Source of the DNA: Plantago ovata
Taxonomy: Eukaryota; Streptophyta; Magnoliopsida; Lamiales; Plantaginaceae
Reading direction: 5' to 3'
Length of the DNA: 64,000 bases
NCBI GenBank assembly: GCA_028274465.1
Contig: CM051455.1
Coordinates: 132,838,096-132,902,095, forward strand
Positions 1 through 9,569 of the stretch are shown one piece after another. A program made the position numbers and the translations under genes. The notes under the pieces are model-generated. The model made no database searches. It saw nothing but the letters and a program-made list of their open reading frames with translations, and was not told the DNA's origin. Within the stretch, counting starts at the first letter, position 1, and the number at the start of each line of letters is the position of its first letter.

Positions 1-902
1 TGTTTACTTTGTCATAATGAAGAAGAAACAATTCAGCATTTATTTTTTCATTGCCACATTCTTGCTCCAATTAGGTTTCATTTGCTACATTGTTTCCCAC
101 CCCATCTGTGCTTCTCTCAACTTGTTTTTCAACACTTTGACATGGAAGCAAAACAAAAATTGCTTATTTTCTGTTGGCTAACTTGGCAAATTAGAAATGA
201 AGTTTTATTCCAAAATAAAACTGTCATTCTTAGTCAGGTTGAGCAAAGACTTTTTAAAATCTTTCAAGATCATGAAATTGCCTTCCCCTCGCCAAAATCA
301 ATTATTAAAATCCCCATCCATTGCCAATGGAAACCTCCCCCGGATGAATTTCTCTGCTTGAACATTGATGGATCCCATGATCCTCAAACAGCATTAGCAG
401 GAGCTGGCGCAATCATCAGAAACTCCCTTGGCAACTTTGTCTTAGCAGGAGCACAATTCTTAGGCAAAACTGATGCTTGCACAGCAGAATTTTATGCACT
501 AAAATTAGGACTTTTCCTAAGTGAAAGACTGAATTGTTCTAAATTAATCATACAAACAGATTCTAAAACTTTGATTGCATGTACCCACAGGGAGGAAGCA
601 GCAGGAACACGACAGCAACAATTGTTGGAGGACAATCAAAGGCGACTTAGAAGAATCCCAGATGTGAAGCTAGAGTTTGTCTACCGGCAATGTAATGGAG
701 TAGCAGATTTCCTAGCCAACGAAGGACGTAAACAGACTTTTGGATCTAACAACTTCCAAGCTTCGGCCTTTACTTTTGTTTGGGATATTTGCCCTTTTTG
801 GTTATGTAGTATTCTTAATTTAGACTCTACTACTTCAGTTCGTTTTGTAAGGAACTTATCAGGTTAATCTATTTTAATGCTTGAACTTTTCAAAAAAAAA
901 AA
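1..902 (+). mobile_element. LINE 3' end: zf-RVT plus RNase H, with poly(A)
   Basis: The frame is open from base 1 to a stop at 867, so the ORF enters from outside the window. It begins with the C-x2-C...H-x4-C pattern of the zf-RVT domain (CLLCHNEEETIQHLFFHCH). From about residue 118 an RNase H fold follows, with the acidic residues in NIDGS, AEFYAL, QTDS and VADFLAN. This order is the tail of ORF2 in plant LINEs or of RNase H proteins derived from them. A run of 11 A at 892-902, 25 bases after the stop, fits the LINE 3' end. No break is seen in the visible part. Whether the upstream reverse transcriptase exists cannot be seen here. Confidence 0.8.
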
Positions 903-1032
903 GTTGTTACAAGAATCACTCCATCATCTATACTTTTAGCTAACAAGAATCAATACCAGAAGTCTGTAGTTAACCAAGAAATACGGCCATTTGGCACAAA
1001 GTTGTCAATCTCTAATCTATCTAAATGTATAC

Positions 1033-1263
1033 TACTTCCTCCATTTATTTAGAGGGAACTATTCACCGCGACCTTTGACCACGTATAACTCCGAAATTAC
1101 ATTAGAGAAAAACATAATAAAATTATATTATGAAATTAAATGAAGTATATTTTCATAATCAAATTTTAATTTATATTGATACAGTTTAATTTAAAAGTTA
1201 TACGTGGTCAAAGGTCGCGGTGAACAGTCCCCTTAGGAAGTAACTAAAGAAACGGAGTAAGTA
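1033..1263. mobile_element. Stowaway-type MITE
   Basis: Long inverted repeats begin TACTTCCTCCATTTATTT on the left and, read from the right end, TACTTACTCCGTTTCTTT. Both continue into a matched 'accttTgaccacgtataact' type arm. TA dinucleotides at 1033-1034 and 1262-1263 are the expected target duplication of Tc1/mariner-type Stowaway elements. The interior is AT-rich and non-coding. Confidence 0.85.
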
Positions 1264-2001
1264 CTTGTTAAAGGATGGCCAACATAAGCTGTAGTTAGAA
1301 GTTTAAACTTGTTACCAGCAAGGTTTTGATGTCAAGTAAAACTTCTCGGAGTAAAGCGTATTTAACAAGAGCAAAACCGCCAACTCTGCATCATGCGTAT
1401 ATATACAGCCGTAAAGATATCCATTCTGCTCACAACACAACTTTATACTCAAACAAACTGATAAACAACCCAAAGCTACACCTCTGCAACTGTGCAGTTG
1501 CACCACATGAATTGGATTACATGAAGCCTAAACAATCTTCGCGCAAATATGACCCCGTTGCAATCACAGGGCTGCTAACACACATACCTACTTCTGTCAG
1601 CTGAACTTAAACATATGTGGCACGATATCTAGCAAAACTCTGCTGTATCAAATTATTGGTACATAATAAAGGACGGGAAAACTGCAAACTAAAACCAACA
1701 TACACAATAACGCACAGATTTGACTGTTAAAATGCTATCTTGCAGCATGATGAATTTGCTCTCAGATTCCGGTAATATTAGCTACAAGCACCATGAGGTT
1801 TAAATATAATGACATGGAAAAGTAACAAATTCTGCCATCTATTTCAAAATCCAAAGCATTCCACCCAAGCAATAAAAAACAAAGAGAAGTTCAAAGGAAG
1901 CTGAGAATAAAAATGAAGTTGCTATATACTCATCCCTTAAGGACCAATGATAATAAGAGTATACTGCAACTAATACCTTGTTCTTCAAGTGATCCTGGTA
2001 C
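1264..2001. other. Gap: 3' flank of mTERF copy 1
   Basis: No gene is seen. From about 1737 to 2001 the sequence matches the 3' flank of the second mTERF copy (about 7068-7337), so the duplicated unit includes downstream DNA. The left end of the similarity lies near 1737. Confidence 0.5.
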
Positions 2002-3198
2002 TTAATCAACTGGGAGCTGTGCCATTTCTAGTTTTCCACTGAGAGAAGTCTTTGTTATGAATTCTTGGCCTACTACATTTATATTAGGAGCCACAAATTT
2101 TTCAAAGAACATCTTGTCAGTTATGCTGCCAAGTACTGAAAGACCTGGCCATTTACTGATTAGACCCTTCCTTTCCAACTCCTTCAAAACTTGTAGCCGT
2201 GGTTTATATCTCTTTTCAACACTGCGTGTAAATGATTTAGGATTCTTAATAATACAGGACATGTCATACTTGCCAGTCTCAAGTAGAACCTCTATTAACT
2301 CCTTTATCTTCCGTGTGGACACACCAATTACCTGAGGTGCACTTCTAAACAGTCTCAAAATGTCATCTTCTGTAAATCCCAAATCCTGGAAGCTCTTGAG
2401 TCTGAGCTCCAAAGTCTCATCAGGCATCATACTAAGCGTGCGAACAGCATAAATGAACATCCTTGAAGTCCTATCGACACCCATTTCATCAGCCTTGTGA
2501 ACACATCTTCTCAGATTTTCTGGACTTTTCATGAATAAATCAGGAAGAGTACATATAAGGCTATTAATCTGGTCAATCTGTACACCACAGGTGTTGAGGA
2601 ATTGAATATTTGGCAAAACAGTCTTCTCTGGATCTACATATAGCAAGCCGCCATTTCTCTTGATGAGTCTAATGACATTGTCATTCGATCCCAACAAGCG
2701 CCTGTAGACAGAGAGTGAAGAGATGATCCTGTTTGGTTCATATTTCAGAATATTGAGATTGCGTGCTATTATCTCAATGACCTCAGCAGAAGAGAGCTCC
2801 AAATCTTGGAAAATCTTGAATTTTGGCTTAACACTCTTCTCAGGACACGTCGAAAGCAGTTGAGTGTAATGCCTAACGATTCTCTCCAAATGGGCATTGG
2901 AAAAGCCAGTTTGTTTAAGGAATGAAAGGAATGCATCTGGATTCTGTGGGTTTTTCATTTTAGCTGAAGCAGATACAAGTTTGGAAGCAATTTGGGGAGA
3001 GAAATGGTATTTGGAAATAAAGTAATCTTCAGAGAACAAAGGAGTAGTAGTGGTTGAAGGTGGTTTGTTAGTAGTAGACAAGTAAAGCAGGTGAATAAGA
3101 TTGTTGCTGGACTTATAAGGAAACAAGAACTTGCTAGCACAACTAAAATTACTAGTAATACTAATAGCAGATCTGCTGCGAACAAGCGAAACAGCCAT
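2002..3198 (-). CDS. mTERF family protein, copy 1 of the tandem array
   Basis: This is a 398-residue mitochondrial/plastid transcription termination factor family protein. The family binds organellar nucleic acid through repeats of about 30 residues that form helical mTERF motifs. The N-terminus (MAVSLVRSRSAISITS...) is rich in Ser and Arg and poor in acids, as an organelle transit peptide should be. The mature part opens with FSEDYFISKYHFSPQIASK and carries repeated L-x3-P motifs such as VDPEKTVLPNIQF. The ATG at 3198 was chosen because it precedes the transit peptide. Upstream, CTCAG|GTAGGT at about 3314 suggests a 5' UTR intron. The frame is intact, ending in AQLPVD. Organelle and target cannot be told from sequence. 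Much of the coding region is almost identical to copy 2. Confidence 0.9.
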   Translation of the reverse strand: MAVSLVRSRSAISITSNFSCASKFLFPYKSSNNLIHLLYLSTTNKPPSTTTTPLFSEDYFISKYHFSPQIASKLVSASAKMKNPQNPDAFLSFLKQTGFSNAHLERIVRHYTQLLSTCPEKSVKPKFKIFQDLELSSAEVIEIIARNLNILKYEPNRIISSLSVYRRLLGSNDNVIRLIKRNGGLLYVDPEKTVLPNIQFLNTCGVQIDQINSLICTLPDLFMKSPENLRRCVHKADEMGVDRTSRMFIYAVRTLSMMPDETLELRLKSFQDLGFTEDDILRLFRSAPQVIGVSTRKIKELIEVLLETGKYDMSCIIKNPKSFTRSVEKRYKPRLQVLKELERKGLISKWPGLSVLGSITDKMFFEKFVAPNINVVGQEFITKTSLSGKLEMAQLPVD

Positions 3199-3429
3199 TT
3201 GTGTTTGTTAAAGCTCAAGAGATGATTAATACAGTAGATAATGAAATCAACCAACAAACAAACGAATCTAGAAAAGGGAAATAAATAATTAAGTAAGCTT
3301 GTGCAGTTACCTACCTGAGAAAATAGATCGATGGGGAAAGAGGAAATCAATCACAGGTAAATGATGAAGAGCAGCAGTCAAAGAAAATGCGGCGGATTAC
3401 TTCCTCTCCATCTTTCCTTCTATCCCTAG

Positions 3430-3855
3430 GGTTTCTCTCATTAATATTTTAATTTTAATACATTTCATACCCAATAAACAACTGTTTATCAAATAGGTCC
3501 CTAAATTTTCAACAATTACATTTAAACCTTCTAATATACGAGTACTATTTAAGTAGTAGCCTCAACTAGTATAATATTTTGTGTGTTGCAATTCTTTATA
3601 AAGTAATGAAATTTTGAACTATTATATTTTTATATCACCGATTATAGTATTATTAATTTTTAATTTTTCATAATATTTTAATTAGTAAATGATATTTAAA
3701 TAATATAAAATGTAAATAATAAAACTATCCCAACTAAGAAGCTACAAAACAATACAAAACTTTTCAAAATTTCGGGGGTCAAACTGTAATAAATGTAAAT
3801 AATGATCCTTTTTGCAATAAACCATTCTATCTTCTCCATTCTTTCTTTTTCTTTC
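3430..3855. other. Gap: AT-rich intergenic DNA
   Basis: This lies upstream of mTERF copy 1, beyond an AGGGTTT-type leader near 3428. It is AT-rich with no coding or repeat structure that I can support. Confidence 0.4.
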
Positions 3856-4143
3856 TCAGAAACAATCACAGCGAATCCTTTCTTCTTTTTTCTTCTTATT
3901 CTTCTCTCTCTTCTTTCTTCTTCTTTCTTCTTCTTCTTCTTCTCTTTCTTCTTTCTTCTTTTTTTCTCCGGCGGTGGTGGGGTGGCGGAGGAGGCGGTTC
4001 TTGGAAGTGCACCAGGCGGAGTTGGTGGCGCACTGGAGGAGCTCGGCTTTGTCGGAGTTGGGGATGTGGAAGAGTGAGAGGAGGGAGACAAAGGCGAGTA
4101 AGGAGATGAAGAAGCAGCAGCGCATCAAGTATTTGCCTTCCAT
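3856..4143 (-). CDS. Small secreted or membrane-anchored peptide candidate
   Basis: The ATG at 4143 opens a 95-residue frame. Residues 6-30 (LMRCCFFISLLAFVSLLSLF and beyond) form one hydrophobic segment like a signal peptide. A two-Cys stretch follows (LQCATNSAWCTSKNRLLRHP). The C-terminal third is a Lys/Glu run encoded by a GAA/TTC tract (about 3880-3975), so the natural protein may end or be spliced near the start of that tract. A TATA box lies about 60 bases upstream. I do not recognise the family. The hydrophobic leader and promoter favour a real gene; the low-complexity tail argues for caution. Confidence 0.45.
   Translation of the reverse strand: MEGKYLMRCCFFISLLAFVSLLSLFHIPNSDKAELLQCATNSAWCTSKNRLLRHPTTAGEKKKKEEREEEEEERRRKKREKNKKKKEERIRCDCF
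3880..3975. repeat. TTC/TCT low-complexity tract
   Basis: This is an imperfect run of ttc, tct and ttt triplets on the plus strand. It creates Lys/Glu-rich and Phe/Ser-rich open frames on the two strands that should not be trusted as proteins. Confidence 0.8.
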
Positions 4144-4203
4144 TGTTTTGGGATTGTGTGAGGGAGTGAGTGGGTGGGCTGTGCAATCTGTGTTAATGGG
4201 CAC

Positions 4204-4214
4204 TTTATATATAG
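4204..4214 (-). promoter_or_regulatory. TATA box of the small-peptide candidate
   Basis: CCTATATATAAAGTG reads on the minus strand about 60 bases before the ATG at 4143. Confidence 0.55.
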
Positions 4215-4426
4215 GAGATATAGATAGGAGAAAACGAAATTGTTCTCTGGAAAAAAAAAAAAAAAAAGAGAAGGAAATTATTAAATTATTTGTTTGGTAA
4301 TGGAGAACGGGGTTAGCTAGGTTGGTACATTCAGAAAAAGTTCCCATGATCTCTGGCATATGTCCCATGATCTTAACAATACATCCCATGATCTCACATT
4401 TTGCGGTGCTCTATTTTTTTTATAGT

Positions 4427-4575
4427 CGTTTGCATCTAGGTTTTATATAGATTTGTGTTTGAATCGACGTTGTTAAAGTTGTTTGCATCTAGATTTATGT
4501 AGGTATGTGTTTGAATCGACGTTGTTAAAGTTGTTTGCATCTAGATTTATATAGGTATGTGTTTAGGACGAAGTT
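4427..4575. repeat. Tandem repeat, unit about 55 bp
   Basis: The unit contains gtttgcatctagatttat followed by gtatgtgtttgaatcgacg. It is present twice in full, with a degenerate first unit and a partial last unit. Confidence 0.75.
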
Positions 4576-4639
4576 TGTTGGTGATAAATGTTAGATTTGG
4601 CATCTAAAAGTAGATTTATGTAGAAACATAAATGTTTTA

Positions 4640-4850
4640 TATCCCATGATTTCACTTTAACATCCCATGATTTCAAAAACAGGAAGAAATAAAATCATAT
4701 CAACTATATATCCCATGATTTCACTTTAACATCCCATGATCTCAAAAACGGGAAGAAGAAAAATCATATCAACAATATATCCCATAATTTCACTTTTACA
4801 TGCCATGATTTGACTTTAACATCCCACGATTTCACTTTACAATGATCTCA
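4640..4850. repeat. Clustered 'cccatgatttcacttt' repeats
   Basis: About seven copies of cccatgatttcactttaac and close variants occur, in places alternating with catcccatgat. Further 'cccatgat' words occur near 4344-4395. The run is interspersed and not strictly periodic. Confidence 0.7.
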
Positions 4851-4859
4851 ACCAAAATG

Positions 4860-6557
4860 GAGGGAGTGCAATTTACAACAATTCCATTAATCAAAATAAT
4901 TAGTAACTTAATTAACTAGTACTACTACTACCACTACTTGTACTACTAAAGTACTAATTACTAACTATACTACTACTACACGAATTTGACCAAATGATGA
5001 TAAATATTCTTGACTAATAAATTCTACCAAAAAGAACACCATGATTATTATTATAATCAATGGAAATTAATCAATTTATATAACCCCTTTGTGAAGATCC
5101 AGTACCAAACAGAGGACGTGCACCGTCGTTCCACGGAAGAAAAAAGTCAGAAGAAGAACCAATTATCCATTAACCAAGGAGCAACAAGTACAATCATGTC
5201 CTTGACATGGATGATGGATCAATGGAGAAAAGAGTAGAAAAATCATAAATTAGGATCTTGTACACCTCCTCCGTCCGCCGTGCGGCCGTGCCACCGGCAA
5301 CCACTGTCGCCTGGTTGAGATTCATTTTTGGTTGCCGGATTGGGTCCAATCAGCAATATGGCCGAGCTTCTCGCAGCGGGAGAAAGGTGCGAAGGGGACG
5401 GGGGCGGCGGTGGAATCTGGAGGGCCCCAGCCATCGGCGTTGAATCGAAGCTTACCATTTCTTCTTGTTGTCTAGCGAGTTGGAGATGATGATTCAGGTG
5501 AAGGTGAAGAAGAAGATAACGGAGCTGTGTGAAGTGAGAAACTAAACCCAAAAACAGAGAAAATTAGATAAAAGAAAGAAAAGTATCGATCTATCTGTAT
5601 CTGATAGATTTAGAAGAAAGAAAATGGTAATTTGCTAAAAGGACTTCTATTTGTAGTTTATTACATTTATACCACCGAATTTTTTACTGATTATAATATC
5701 TTGTTGGTAAATTGCATAATGGTACCGTCTATATTAAAGACCGTCTTTCCTGAGAATTTGCGTATTTTATTTTTCTGTGATCTTGATTGTTGGACTAAGA
5801 TACTTAAATCCAACCACCTTGGTTCTCGGAAAGGTAAAAAAAAAAACAAGCTTCATAGGAAATTTGTGTACTGGGCCGCTTACGAGTATACGACCCATAT
5901 GTGCTAAACTCGGGAAATTTGTGTCCACTACAATCTCACCTTCCAAATTTCTAAGCCTAATAATCTCATATTGGCGTAGTTTCCATATTGAATTTATACC
6001 ACAAAATATTAACCATTAGGATTATTTAGTAGTTTAAGAAGAAATATTAAAGTAGTACGGTAGTATAAAGTCAGTGTGACATATTAATATTCCAATTGAA
6101 ATGCAATTGTTAAATTGTTAAAGTATAAAATATCGGCAAAGTTGTGGAATAGCTTCCTGTATTGGACACGGATAAAATTATCAAAATTATTTGGGATAGA
6201 AAAAAAACAATTTGTAAATTTCTATGAGACTAGGAGTAGGGTTTTAAATTGCTTTTACAATTATAACCTTTTAAGAAAAGAAAATAATGGCGGGGAATAG
6301 TAAATTAAAGCTCTTTAGTTTGATTTCCAATTGAAAGAAAACCCTCCCAAATTGGGAAGTGAAATTAGGACTTTTTGAATTCGCCTTTCGGAGTATGATA
6401 TTATGAATTCTATAGGAGATTTATTATTATGGTATGATATGACATTGAGTATATATGTTTGGGATTTTAATGGTGGATATTAGAATTAGATGCCTGCCTA
6501 TGCTTTTAGTTTATCATGTTATATTAAGCATCCACATGTTACTTAATTTTTAGCTTG
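4860..6557. other. Gap: intergenic, one act-triplet tract
   Basis: An act/tac trinucleotide-rich stretch lies at about 4916-4980. A GC-rich patch at 5260-5450 keeps short frames open on both strands but has no recognisable motif. The rest is AT-rich. I support no gene here. Confidence 0.45.
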
Positions 6558-6816
6558 TACTTCCTCCGGAAACTTAATAGTTTTACACTTTGTTTTTGTT
6601 GACTTTTTATGTTCGGTTTGACCTCAAATTAATCACAATTGATTATGAAAAAATTAATTTTAAATGTTATATTATACAAATATAAGAAGTATACTTTCAT
6701 AATATAATTTTTTAAACTATCTTTTCGTAACGAGTTATTATTAATTTGAGGTCAAACCGGGCATCGAAAAGTCAACAAAAATAAAGTGTAAAACTATTAA
6801 ATTTCCGGAGGAAGTA
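6558..6816. mobile_element. Stowaway-type MITE
   Basis: Near-perfect long inverted repeats start CTTCCTCCGGAAACTTAATAG and mirror ATTAAATTTCCGGAGGAAG. They are flanked by TA at 6558-6559 and 6815-6816. The interior is AT-rich. Confidence 0.88.
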
Positions 6817-6832
6817 TATTCTTGATTTACAG

Positions 6833-6966
6833 ATTGCAGATAAAAAAGTTGTAGAGTTAGAGGCGACACGTGATCTGTCAAGGATATGGCTACATGTTGA
6901 TATGGATGCTTTTTATGCTGCTGTTGAAACGTTGTGTGATCCTTCTCTTAAAGGGAAGCCAATGTT
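6833..6966 (+). pseudogene. DNA polymerase kappa (DinB) exon fragment
   Basis: After a splice-acceptor-like gatttacag, one frame reads IADKKVVELEATRDLSRIW followed by LHVDMDAFYAAVETL and DPSLKGKPM. This is the catalytic-core start of Y-family polymerase kappa, including the metal-binding Asp of the VDMDAFYAAVE motif. The similarity stops after KPM, where polymerase sequence normally continues AVGG. No other polymerase exon is seen on either side. It begins 17 bases after the MITE at 6558-6816. It is a displaced exon, not a working gene. POLK is the presumed source family. Confidence 0.8.
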
Positions 6967-7337
6967 TGGTAGTAGTAACACATCAAGTATAATCAAAACA
7001 TAAATAAATAAATAAGGGGATTTGCAAAACAGAGAACAGGTAGTAGTAACAGATCTACTCTCTATTTGCAGCATGAGTGAATTTACTCTGGGATTCAGGT
7101 AATATAAGCTTCAAGCACCATGAGTTTAAATGCAACAAATCTACTCTCTATTTCAAAATGCAAAGCATTCCACCAAAGCAACAAACTACGAGAAGTTAAA
7201 AGGAAGCTGTGAACGAAAATGAAGTTGCTATATAATCTCTTAAGGACAAATAATAAGAGCACACTGCAACTAAATACCTTGTTCCACTGGTACTGAATCA
7301 TAACTGGGAGCTCCCACAATTGTCACAGCCATAAATA

Positions 7338-8519
7338 TCATCTCAGTGTGGTTTTCAAACCGGCTGTGCCATTTCCTAGTTTTCCACTCTGAGCAGTCTT
7401 TGCTATGAAATCTTCGCCTACTTCATTTATATAAGGAGCAACAAATTTCTCAAAGAAACTCTTGTCGGTATCGCGGTAAAGTCTTGAAAAAGACGGCCAT
7501 TTACTGATTAGACCCTTCCTTTCCAACTCCTTCAAAACTTGTAGCCGTGGTTTATACCTCTTTTCAACACTGCGTGTAAATGATTCAGGATACTTAATAA
7601 TACAGGACATGTCATACTTGCCAGTCTCAAGTAGAACCTCTATTACCTCCTTCATCTTCTGTGTGGACACAGCAATTACCTGAGGTGCACTTCTAAACAG
7701 TCTCAAAATGTCATCTTCAGAAAATCCGAAATCACGGAATGTCTTCAGTTTGAGCTTCAAAGTCTCATCAGGCATCGTACAAACAGCCCAAGCAGCATAA
7801 ATGAACATCTTAGAAGTCCTATCCACACCCATCTCATCGACCTTATGAACACATCTTCTCATATTTTCTAGACTTATTGTGAAGAAACTTGGAAAAGTAC
7901 ATATAAGGCTATTAATCTGGTCAATCTGTACACCACAGGTGTTGAGGAATTGAATATTTGGCAAAACAGTCTTCTCTGGATCTACATATAGCAAGCCGCC
8001 ATTTCTCTTGATGAGTCTAATGACATTGTCATTCGATCCCAACAAGCGCCTGTAGACAGAGAGTGAAGAGATGATCCTCTTTGGTTGATAATGCAAAATA
8101 TTGAGATTGCGTGCTATTATCTCAATGACCTCAGCAGAAGAGAGCTCCAAATCTTGGAAAATCTTGAATTTTGGCTTAACACTCTTCTCAGGACACGTCG
8201 AAAGCAGTTGAGTGTAATGCCTAACGATTCTCTCCAAATGGGCATTGGAAAAGCCAGTTTGTTTAAGGAATGAAAGGAATGCATCTGGATTCTGTGGGTT
8301 TTTCATTTTAGCTGAAGCAGATACAAGTTTGGAAGCAATTTGGGGAGAGAAATGGTATTTGGAAATAAAGTAATCTTCAGAGAACAAAGGAGTAGTGGTT
8401 GAAGGTGGTTTGTTAGTAGTAGACAAGTAAAGCAGGTGAATAAGATTGTTGCTGGACTTAAACCTGCTAAAATTACTAGTACTACTAGAAGGTCTGCTGC
8501 GTACAAGTAGAGCCGCCAT
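7338..8519 (-). CDS. mTERF family protein, copy 2 of the tandem array
   Basis: This is a 393-residue paralogue of the mTERF copy at 2002-3198, in the same orientation, with a shorter transit-like N-terminus (MAALLVRSRPSSSTSNFSR). From KSSNNLIHLL to INSLICT it is almost identical to copy 1; the N-terminus and everything after INSLICT are clearly diverged. The last residues (GKLGNGTAGLKTTLR) differ from copy 1 (GKLEMAQLPVD) because of a small indel just before the end. The open frame and conserved motifs suggest a functional protein. CTCAG|GTACGT near 8655 suggests a 5' UTR intron like that of copy 1. Confidence 0.9.
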   Translation of the reverse strand: MAALLVRSRPSSSTSNFSRFKSSNNLIHLLYLSTTNKPPSTTTPLFSEDYFISKYHFSPQIASKLVSASAKMKNPQNPDAFLSFLKQTGFSNAHLERIVRHYTQLLSTCPEKSVKPKFKIFQDLELSSAEVIEIIARNLNILHYQPKRIISSLSVYRRLLGSNDNVIRLIKRNGGLLYVDPEKTVLPNIQFLNTCGVQIDQINSLICTFPSFFTISLENMRRCVHKVDEMGVDRTSKMFIYAAWAVCTMPDETLKLKLKTFRDFGFSEDDILRLFRSAPQVIAVSTQKMKEVIEVLLETGKYDMSCIIKYPESFTRSVEKRYKPRLQVLKELERKGLISKWPSFSRLYRDTDKSFFEKFVAPYINEVGEDFIAKTAQSGKLGNGTAGLKTTLR

Positions 8520-8659
8520 TTGTGTTTTTGTATGAAAACTAGATAGATAATGAAATCAGCACAGCTCAACTCAACTAGTAACAAATTCAACCAACAAATC
8601 AAGGAATCTAAAAGAAAGAAGGGAATTAATTAATTAAGCGGCAGCTCTTACGTACCTGA

Positions 8660-9320
8660 GAAAATAGATGAACAAATCCGAGAGGTGATGATGATGAATG
8701 ATGATGGACAAAAGTGACCTAATTTGGAGAAAAGAGGGAAATCATCAAGCTCAAATAAACTGCGGCGCTCATTAGTTCCTCTCTCTATCTTCCCTTACTT
8801 TATCCGCTAGGGTTTTAATATTATTATTCGGGTTGTTAAATGTCGTATAAATTTTACTAACCCTGGAAATTTATTAGTAATTTGTAAAAATAACTTTTAG
8901 TTTTAAAATTTTACAAACAACTAACAATTTCATACGTAATAAATTCATTACTTCCTACTCCACAACAAATTATTCAGAAAACCAAATCTCTCAATACAAA
9001 TTTTCAACATGGAATGACCACCTTGGACTGAAGAATGGTTGAAGTATGAAAATTATAAGGTAACATTTACTAATTTTATGTGTATTGAAGCCTACAAAAA
9101 AAATTTTTTTTAACTTGCCGATCGGATTGTTTACTTCTGCTACTGAGCAGCCGAGCAGGCCGAGGGCCTGCTCCTCACCACGAGCAGCAGGCCGCTGCCG
9201 TGCTAGTTAGACGTTCCAATTTTTTTAAATTTTATTTATTGAAAATAAAATTAGAATAACCAAATATGAGAAAAAAAATTATGTTCTTATATTCAATTTA
9301 TTGATTAGTATATTTTTTTT
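8660..9320. other. Gap: mTERF copy 2 5' flank and GC-rich patch
   Basis: An AGGGTTTT leader region at about 8810 is followed by AT-rich DNA. At 9130-9205 lies a GC-rich patch with repeated gagcag/ccgag words, of the kind seen at ends of some MITEs. No matching partner was found. Confidence 0.35.
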
Positions 9321-9332
9321 ATTTTCAATTTA

Positions 9333-9565
9333 ATGATGATGGAAATGATACGGAGCAAGATCATGAGTATGATGACATGAATCGCTTGTTCAATACTTTT
9401 GGAGAATTCCCTACGAGAATAGCCGCAGAAGATGAAGTTAGGCGAATTAGACGGGAAAATCACATGTACTTTACGGTTGTCACAACACATGCAAATCGGA
9501 TTTACCTTGGTTGTGAACGTAGTGGGAAGTACAGAGCAACGACGAGTAAAAAAATGTTAAATTGA
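9333..9565 (+). pseudogene. MULE transposase N-terminal (FAR1-type) fragment
   Basis: An open frame of about 75 residues, rich in acids at first, contains NTFGEFPTRIAAEDEVRRI and then YFTVVTTHANRIYLGCERSG followed by KYRAT. The phrase LGCERSGKYR is characteristic of the FAR1-type N-terminal domain of Mutator-like (MULE) transposases. The frame ends at a stop, and no catalytic MULE domain or terminal repeat follows, so this is a short remnant. The assignment rests on this one motif. Confidence 0.5.
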
Positions 9566-9569
9566 AAGA

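Noticed and set aside
5243-5551. Minus-strand frame of about 100 residues, Pro-rich
   Set aside because: GC-rich patch, no ATG at its upstream end, no recognisable motif; evidence too weak.
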